Assembly (NCBI GenBank): GCA_017472375.1
Contig: JAFUQL010000269.1
Location: forward strand, 1 to 6,582
Reading direction: 5' to 3'
DNA from: Oscillospiraceae bacterium
GTDB lineage: Bacteria; Bacillota; Clostridia; Oscillospirales; Ruminococcaceae
DNA: 6,582 bases
The notes under the pieces are model-generated. The model was given only the letters and a program-made list of their open reading frames with translations. It did not search any database and had not been told where the DNA came from. How positions within the stretch are numbered: position 1 is the first letter of the stretch; the number at the start of each line of letters is the position of its first letter. Below are positions 1-4,517 of the stretch, one piece after another. A program made the position numbers and the translations under genes.

Positions 1-2316
1 CACGATGCGCCGCAGGAAGGTGATGTCCTCGCCGCGCTTCTTCACGGCGATGTTGTAGTTCTTCACGCCCACCTCGCTGGTCTCCAGATCGGTCAGCTCA
101 TGGTAGTGGGTGGCAAACAGGGTCTTGCAGCCGATCTTGCGGTTGATGTGCTCCACCACTGCGCGGGCGATGCTCATACCGTCAAACGTGGAGGTGCCGC
201 GTCCGATCTCGTCCAGAATGACCAGGCTGCCGCGGGTCGCGTTCTGCAGGATCTCAGCCACCTCGGTCATCTCTACCATAAAGGTAGACTGGCCGGCGGC
301 CAGATCATCCGAAGCGCCCACGCGGGTGAAGATGGCATCCACCACACCCACATGACACTCCTGCGCCGGCACGAAGCTGCCGATCTGCGCCATCAGGGTG
401 ATCAGCGCATTCTGACGCATATAGGTGGATTTACCTGCCATATTGGGGCCAGTGAGCAGCAACGTGCGGTTTTCACCGCAGTCCATGTGGGTGTCGTTGG
501 GGACAAACAGACTCCCCTTCAGCATCTGCTCAATGACTGGATGACGTCCCTCCCGGATGATCAGCTCTTCCCCGCTGTCCACCACAGGCTTCACATAGTT
601 GTTGTCCGCCGCCACCTGGGCCAGTGCCGCATATACATCCAGCTTCGCCACGGCCATGGCTGTGGCCTGAATGCGCACCAACTGTTCGGAGATGGCCTTC
701 AGGAGCTGGTCGAACAGCTCTCGTTCCAGGGTAAGCACCCGCTCGTTGGCGCCCAGGATCTTATTCTCAAGCTGTTTCAGCTCATCGGTGATGTACCGCT
801 CGGCATTGGCCAGAGTCTGTTTGCGTACAAAGCCAGCCGGCACCTGCTCGGAGAAGCTGCGGCTCACCTCAATGTAGTAACCAAACACCCGGTTGAAGCC
901 AATTTTCAGGGTGCGGATGCCGGTCTCCTCTTTCAGCTTGGCTTCAAGCTGGGATAAGTAACCTTTGCCCCCGTGCATGATGTCACGCAGCTCGTCCACT
1001 TCGGCGTTGTAGCCGGTGCGGATGACGCCGCCGTCCTTCAGGGTGGAAGGCGCCTCCTCGTCGATGGCTGCAAAGATGCGGTCGCGGATGTCCTCCAGCA
1101 GGTCGATCTGGTCAGCCAGTTCAGCCAGCTGCGGGCAGCCGCTGTCCACTGCCAGCTTACGCAGCCCGGGCAGTTCCCGGCAGGTCGTGGCCAGTGCGTA
1201 GATCTCCTTAGGGGTGGCAGAACCGTACACCGTGCGGGTCATCAGCCGCTCGATGTCGAACACACGGGACAGGCAGTCGATCAGGTCCGCCCGTAGGACA
1301 CTCTGCCCGTGCAGAGCCTCCACCGCAGCCAAGCGGTCGTTGATGGACGCGGCGTTCACCAGCGGCTGTTCGATCCAGCTGCGCAGCAGGCGCTTGCCCA
1401 TGGCGGTCTCGGTCTTATCCAGCACCCACAGCAGGGTGCCTTTCTTCTCGCGGCCGCGCATGGTCTCGGTCAGTTCCAGATTGGCCCGGGTGACCGGCGA
1501 GAGCTGCATATACTGCGCCTCGGCGTAGTTGTGCACACTTCTCAGCCGCTCCACACCCTTTTTCTGGGTCCGGTGCAAGTACCCCAGCAGTGCGCCCAGC
1601 GCGGTGGGGGCGTTGCCCTTTGGCGAAAGCCCGCTGGCCTCAGCCCAGTTCTCACCGAACTGGCTCTGCAGCAGCTGTGCGATCTGCGCAGGGATGTACT
1701 CCTCCTCGGCCATCAGCTCCACCGAGCAGGTCATGTGCTGTTTGATGTAAGCGGTCACCGGCTTATGCTTGAGCATCTCACTGTTCAGCAGCACTTCGCT
1801 GGGGCTGTAACGGCACAGCTCAGTGACGATCTGGTTGTCCAGTTTTTCGGCGGTCAGCTCGGTGGCGTGCACCTCGCCGGTGGATACGTCTGCAAAGCAG
1901 ATGCCGGCGGCCTTGCCCTTGACATAGATGCTGCACAGATAATTGTTTCGGTCGTCCTTGAGCATACTGCTCTCGATGACCGTGCCGGGGGTGACCACGC
2001 GAATGATGTCCCGCTTCACAAGGCCCTTGGTCTTGCTGGGGTCCTCCATCTGCTTGCAGATGGCCACCTTGTATCCCTTTGCGATCAGCCGGGCCACATA
2101 GGTCTCGTGGCTGTGGAAGGGCACGCCACACATGGGGGCGCGCTTGTCCAAGCCGCAGTCCCGCCCGGTCAGGGTGAGCTCCAGCTCTTTCGATGCCAGG
2201 ATCGCATCGTCAAAGAACATCTCGTAGAAATCGCCGAGACGGAAGAACAGGATCTCATCCTTGTGCTTCTTTTTTAGTTCAAAATACTGCGCCATCATGG
2301 GCGAAAGTTCAGCCAT
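1..2316 (-). CDS. mutS: DNA mismatch repair protein MutS (3' end cut off by window edge)
   Basis: MutS is a cytoplasmic ATPase that binds mismatches and small loops as a dimer and recruits MutL. I read 772 codons from ATG 2316 to base 1 with no stop or frameshift. The N-terminal mismatch-recognition domain carries LGDFYEMF with the Phe-x-Glu pair (F30, E32) that stacks on the mismatch. The connector, lever and clamp regions follow, including GFNRVFGYYIEVS near the clamp/lever return. The ATPase has Walker A TGPNMAGKST (about 622-631), GQSTFMVEM (S677), Walker B LVILDEIGRGTS (D702, E703) and the FATHYHEL switch histidine (H737). The frame runs off at FLRRIV, so about 100 residues (C-terminal HTH and multimerisation part) are missing compared with the usual 850-870. 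An AGGAAG Shine-Dalgarno at 2325-2330, 8 nt upstream, fixes the start. It is MutS1 rather than MutS2, because the mismatch-recognition domain is present. It lies 139 bp downstream of the ylbF-family gene. Confidence 0.98.
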   Translation of the reverse strand, partial: MAELSPMMAQYFELKKKHKDEILFFRLGDFYEMFFDDAILASKELELTLTGRDCGLDKRAPMCGVPFHSHETYVARLIAKGYKVAICKQMEDPSKTKGLVKRDIIRVVTPGTVIESSMLKDDRNNYLCSIYVKGKAAGICFADVSTGEVHATELTAEKLDNQIVTELCRYSPSEVLLNSEMLKHKPVTAYIKQHMTCSVELMAEEEYIPAQIAQLLQSQFGENWAEASGLSPKGNAPTALGALLGYLHRTQKKGVERLRSVHNYAEAQYMQLSPVTRANLELTETMRGREKKGTLLWVLDKTETAMGKRLLRSWIEQPLVNAASINDRLAAVEALHGQSVLRADLIDCLSRVFDIERLMTRTVYGSATPKEIYALATTCRELPGLRKLAVDSGCPQLAELADQIDLLEDIRDRIFAAIDEEAPSTLKDGGVIRTGYNAEVDELRDIMHGGKGYLSQLEAKLKEETGIRTLKIGFNRVFGYYIEVSRSFSEQVPAGFVRKQTLANAERYITDELKQLENKILGANERVLTLERELFDQLLKAISEQLVRIQATAMAVAKLDVYAALAQVAADNNYVKPVVDSGEELIIREGRHPVIEQMLKGSLFVPNDTHMDCGENRTLLLTGPNMAGKSTYMRQNALITLMAQIGSFVPAQECHVGVVDAIFTRVGASDDLAAGQSTFMVEMTEVAEILQNATRGSLVILDEIGRGTSTFDGMSIARAVVEHINRKIGCKTLFATHYHELTDLETSEVGVKNYNIAVKKRGEDITFLRRIV

Positions 2317-2324
2317 AGCTCACA

Positions 2325-2330
2325 CTTCCT
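2325..2330 (-). promoter_or_regulatory. Shine-Dalgarno of mutS
   Basis: On the minus strand AGGAAG sits 8 nt upstream of ATG 2316. It supports that ATG over the in-frame Met codons at residues 7 and 8 of the same protein. Confidence 0.8.
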
Positions 2331-2390
2331 GTTTGTTGGGTGGGTCGTTTCTCTGTGGGGCTGCGGCCTCCTCGTGCAGAGACCATAGCC

Positions 2391-2425
2391 ATAAAAGCCG
2401 GTACGCCCAAGCAGGGCGCCCGGCT
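2391..2425 (-). terminator. Terminator-like hairpin between the ylbF-family gene and mutS
   Basis: On the minus strand a two-part stem forms: AGCCGG (2425-2420) pairs with CCGGCT (2401-2396), and inside it CGCCC (2418-2414) pairs with GGGCG (2408-2404) around a 5-nt loop. A short run of four T (2396-2393) follows at the 3' side. The shape is that of a Rho-independent terminator, but the T-run is short and mutS follows closely. It may therefore be a partial terminator or attenuator within an operon, or an RNA-stabilising stem. An outer pair, GCCATAA (2443-2437) with TTATGGC (2394-2388), could cover the T-run and so oppose termination. Confidence 0.4.
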
Positions 2426-2455
2426 GTGGTCATGCCTTATGGCAGATGCGGCTGT

Positions 2456-2863
2456 TTAGTGGCAGCCGGCGCAGGAGGAGCAGCTGCCGCTGCAGCCGGC
2501 GGAGGGCTCCTGCACGGTCATGGGGTCGCCGCCGTTCATGGCGGTGTTGATGATGGCATCGATGTAGCCCACCAGACGCTCGGCGGCAGCCTGCGCCTCG
2601 TTGTAGGCGACCATGCCCTCGTGGGACATGATGGCGCCGTACAGCTGATTCACCTTGGCGTTCAGCTCGGCAATGCGGGCATCGTCGCGGGTGTCCTGAG
2701 TCAGCTCGTTGTTCAGATCCATGCGAGCCAGATTGAACTCACCGATCATGTCCTGCAGGCCCTGATCCTCGTCGTTGGCACGGCGGGCAGCATCCAGAGC
2801 CAGATAGCGCTCATCGGTCTGCAGAGCGACCGCAGCCTTCTTGAACAGCTCAATAACATCCAT
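2456..2863 (-). CDS. YlbF/YmcA-family protein with cysteine-rich C-terminal tail (ricA-like by position)
   Basis: A 135-residue, mostly helical and charged protein resembling the YlbF/YmcA (DUF964/Com_ylbF) family: it begins MDVIELFKKAAVAL, has helices rich in Leu, Ala, Asp and Glu, and a typical L-x2-M-I-G-E-F-N segment. In Bacillus subtilis, family members RicA (YmcA) and RicF (YlbF) join RicT in a cytoplasmic Fe-S-containing complex that affects RNase Y-dependent mRNA processing, competence, biofilm and sporulation. The last 12 residues, CSGSCSSCAGCH, hold four cysteines (C124, C128, C131, C134) and a terminal His, which could bind metal or an Fe-S cluster. The open frame extends 20 codons further upstream, but AAGGAG at 2871-2876 sets the start at ATG 2863, and the extension (basic, unlike the family) would cross a GC-rich stem. 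Neighbours are miaB upstream and mutS downstream, the place of ricA in Bacillus. Family call is fairly sure; the exact orthologue (RicA or RicF) is inferred from position only. Confidence 0.85.
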   Translation of the reverse strand: MDVIELFKKAAVALQTDERYLALDAARRANDEDQGLQDMIGEFNLARMDLNNELTQDTRDDARIAELNAKVNQLYGAIMSHEGMVAYNEAQAAAERLVGYIDAIINTAMNGGDPMTVQEPSAGCSGSCSSCAGCH

Positions 2864-2870
2864 GGTAGAT

Positions 2871-2876
2871 CTCCTT
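2871..2876 (-). promoter_or_regulatory. Shine-Dalgarno deciding the start of the ylbF-family gene
   Basis: AAGGAG on the minus strand, 7 nt upstream of ATG 2863. It is close to consensus and rules out the longer in-frame start at 2923, which has no comparable site. A GC-rich hairpin ends only 5 nt upstream of it (base 2882), so folding of the leader could affect access to this site. Confidence 0.85.
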
Positions 2877-2881
2877 TTCTC

Positions 2882-2899
2882 CGCCGGTAAAGCCCGGCG
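2882..2899 (-). other. Leader hairpin next to the ylbF-family ribosome binding site
   Basis: On the minus strand CGCCGG (2899-2894) and CCGGCG (2887-2882) form a perfect 6-bp GC-only stem with a 6-nt loop. There is no T-run after it, so it is not a terminator. It ends 5 nt before the Shine-Dalgarno. The structure is seen directly; any effect on translation or RNA stability is inference. Confidence 0.5.
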
Positions 2900-2935
2900 A
2901 TGCATCATAGTTTTTAGATACATTTATCGTTTATC

Positions 2936-2953
2936 CGGCGCCCATTTGCGCCG
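2936..2953 (-). other. GC-rich hairpin downstream of miaB
   Basis: On the minus strand CGGCGC (2953-2948) and GCGCCG (2941-2936) form a 6-bp stem with a 6-nt loop, 48 nt after the miaB stop. Five T precede the stem rather than follow it, so it does not look like an intrinsic terminator for miaB. It may be a processing or stability element in a miaB-ylbF-mutS message. Confidence 0.4.
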
Positions 2954-3001
2954 AAAAACCATATCACAGTATGTGCGGCATCAAGGCGGTTATCCCCTGC
3001 C

Positions 3002-4384
3002 TTACACCATATGGCCCGACAGCATGGCCATGCGGCTGCCAGTCAGTTCCACCTGCACCTCAGTGCCGATGAGGGCCGCATCGCCCGCGAACTCCACCAC
3101 AAGGTTGTTGCGCAGGCGGCCGTTCAGCAGGCCGTCACCCCGGCCGAAGCCCTCCACCAGCACGGTGCGGGTCTGACCCACCAGCGCGGCCACCTGCTCG
3201 GACGCGATCTCATCCTGCGCCGCCAGCAGCCGGGCCATGCGCTCGGTCTTGTCCTTGTGGGTGTAGGGGTCAGGCATCACCGCAGCCTTGGTGCCGGTCC
3301 GCTTGGAGTAGATGAAGGTGAACAGCTGCATATACTTCACCTTCCGGATCAGATCCAGGGTCATCTCGAAGTCCTCCTCGGTCTCGCCAGGGAAGCCCAC
3401 GATGATATCACTGGAGAAGGTGATGTCCGGCATTTTTGCGCGGGCGTAGTCGATCAGCTCCAGATAATGCTCCACCGTGTAGTGGCGGTTCATCTCCTTC
3501 AGCACCCGGTCGCTGCCGCACTGCACCGGCAGGTGCAGATGATTGCAGATGTGGTCAGGGTTGGCCGCCATCACATCGATCAGTTTGTGGCTGGCGTCCT
3601 TGGGGTGGCTGGTCATAAAGCGAATGTGGTAGTCGCCCGGCACCTGACACAGCATCTGCAGCAGGTCGGCAAAGTCCATGGGCACGGGCAACCCCTTGCC
3701 ATAGCTGTTCACGTTTTGGCCCAGCAGAGTGATCTCCTTGTATCCCTCCTGCACCAGCTGGCGGAACTCCGCCAGAATGGCCTCGGGGGTGCGGCTGCGC
3801 TCACGGCCACGCACATAGGGCACGATGCAGTAGGTGCAGAAGTTGTCGCAGCCATACATGATGGGCAGCCATGCGCGGAACGAGGAATCCCGGCGGATGG
3901 GCATTTCCTCCACGATATCAAGGCGCTCCACGGGGGTATCCAGCACACGCCTGCGGCTCTGCAGCTTGCGGGCGATCAATTCCGGCAGGGTGTCGATGCC
4001 GTTGACACCGAACACAATGTCCACAAAAGAGTAGCTCTGGCGGAGCTTCTCCACAATATGGGGCTGCTGCGCCATACAGCCGCACAGGCCGATGATCAAG
4101 CCCTTGTTCTGCTCTTTGAGCTTTTTCAGGGCGCCGATGTTGCCGAACACCCTCTGCTCGGCGTGCTCGCGCACAGCGCAGGTGTTGAACAGGATCAGGT
4201 CGGCTTCCTCGGGGCTGTTGCAAACGCCGTAACCCACGTCCGTCAGCACGCCCTTGATGCGCTCGCCCTCATTGGCGTTCTGCTGGCAGCCGAAGCTGCG
4301 CACATAGGCCATGGGCGGAGTCTCGTATGCAGCAGCAATGACCTCAGCGGCCGTACTGCTGCGTTTGTATTCAATGGTGTTCAC
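3002..4384 (-). CDS. miaB: tRNA-2-methylthio-N6-dimethylallyladenosine synthase MiaB
   Basis: MiaB is a cytoplasmic radical-SAM enzyme with two [4Fe-4S] clusters that converts i6A37 to ms2i6A37 in tRNAs reading codons that begin with U, aiding reading-frame maintenance. The protein has 460 residues. The N-terminal UPF0004 domain (about 26-140) shows RSFGCQQN (C33), FNTCAVRE (C69) and GLCGCMAQQ (C103), the three auxiliary-cluster cysteines. The radical-SAM domain (about 165-395) carries MYGCDNFCTYCIVPYVRGRE with C179, C183 and C186, then LGQNVNSYG and DIIVGFPGET. A TRAM domain (about 395-460) closes it. The start is GTG at 4384, with GGGAG at 4395-4399, 10 nt upstream; an inner ATG at residue 25 is possible but lacks better support. 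NTCAVREHAEQR and the overall pattern favour MiaB over MtaB or RimO. It begins about 57 nt from a predicted transcription start and probably leads the miaB-ylbF-mutS unit. Confidence 0.97.
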   Translation of the reverse strand: MNTIEYKRSSTAAEVIAAAYETPPMAYVRSFGCQQNANEGERIKGVLTDVGYGVCNSPEEADLILFNTCAVREHAEQRVFGNIGALKKLKEQNKGLIIGLCGCMAQQPHIVEKLRQSYSFVDIVFGVNGIDTLPELIARKLQSRRRVLDTPVERLDIVEEMPIRRDSSFRAWLPIMYGCDNFCTYCIVPYVRGRERSRTPEAILAEFRQLVQEGYKEITLLGQNVNSYGKGLPVPMDFADLLQMLCQVPGDYHIRFMTSHPKDASHKLIDVMAANPDHICNHLHLPVQCGSDRVLKEMNRHYTVEHYLELIDYARAKMPDITFSSDIIVGFPGETEEDFEMTLDLIRKVKYMQLFTFIYSKRTGTKAAVMPDPYTHKDKTERMARLLAAQDEIASEQVAALVGQTRTVLVEGFGRGDGLLNGRLRNNLVVEFAGDAALIGTEVQVELTGSRMAMLSGHMV

Positions 4385-4394
4385 AGGTGGTGTT

Positions 4395-4399
4395 CTCCC
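4395..4399 (-). promoter_or_regulatory. Shine-Dalgarno of miaB (GTG start)
   Basis: GGGAG on the minus strand, 10 nt before GTG 4384. The spacing is on the long side. Together with a non-ATG start this suggests modest translation initiation. Confidence 0.6.
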
Positions 4400-4419
4400 A
4401 ACTTGTCATAGAATCACAG

Positions 4420-4437
4420 CAGGCATTTTTCTGCCTG
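4420..4437 (-). other. Small stem-loop in the miaB 5' leader
   Basis: On the minus strand CAGGCA (4437-4432), a 6-nt loop GAAAAA, and TGCCTG (4425-4420) form a perfect 6-bp hairpin. With the predicted start near 4441, it would sit almost at the 5' end of the miaB transcript, about 20 nt before the Shine-Dalgarno. It lacks a T-run after the stem. A 5'-terminal stem can slow RNA decay in Firmicutes; that role here is inferred. Confidence 0.45.
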
Positions 4438-4447
4438 GTGAATTTTA

Positions 4448-4476
4448 ATTATAACGCAGAATCAGCAAAAGCACAA
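4448..4476 (-). promoter_or_regulatory. Sigma-A-type promoter for miaB (and probably the genes after it)
   Basis: On the minus strand TTGTGC (-35, 4476-4471), a 17-nt spacer and a perfect TATAAT (-10, 4453-4448) lie in an AT-rich patch that stands out from the GC-rich surroundings. The predicted transcription start is near 4441, giving a leader of roughly 57 nt. It lies 41 nt past the uvrA stop, so miaB need not depend on uvrA transcription. It is the only convincing promoter in the window. Confidence 0.8.
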
Positions 4477-4517
4477 GGCAGCGCTCCGCTTTTCCCTGCC
4501 CTCTGCCGGGCACGGGT

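Noticed and set aside
100..2277. Plus-strand frames of 285 (100-957), 107 (973-1296) and 322 codons (1309-2277) antisense to mutS.
   Set aside because: All share the mutS register or are its shadows; the mutS reading is continuous with every expected motif.
2309..2392. A 27-codon minus-strand frame ending inside the mutS start region, a possible leader peptide.
   Set aside because: It has no Shine-Dalgarno, its ATG lies in the T-run side of the hairpin, and its sequence has no feature of a known leader peptide.
2381..2411. A possible mutS promoter, TTGGGC-17-TATGGT on the minus strand.
   Set aside because: The match to consensus is poor in both boxes and it coincides with the hairpin stem; it is likely chance.
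2904..2909. TATGAT on the minus strand as a -10 box for the ylbF-family gene.
   Set aside because: No -35-like sequence occurs at 16 to 19 nt upstream, so I cannot support a separate promoter.
2456..2923. A 155-residue version of the ylbF-family protein starting at 2923.
   Set aside because: The extra 20 residues are basic and unlike the family, they cross a GC stem, and the good Shine-Dalgarno is in front of ATG 2863.
2954..2978. A weak stem, CATA/TATG, followed by five T as a miaB terminator.
   Set aside because: A 4-bp AT-only stem is too weak to be credible as an intrinsic terminator.
3011..4411. A 466-codon open frame on the plus strand antisense to miaB.
   Set aside because: It is exactly in register with the miaB codons on the other strand, so its openness only reflects the rarity of TTA, CTA and TCA codons in a GC-biased gene. 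Its translation is rich in His, Gln, Leu and Ala with no recognisable domain, and miaB is certain.
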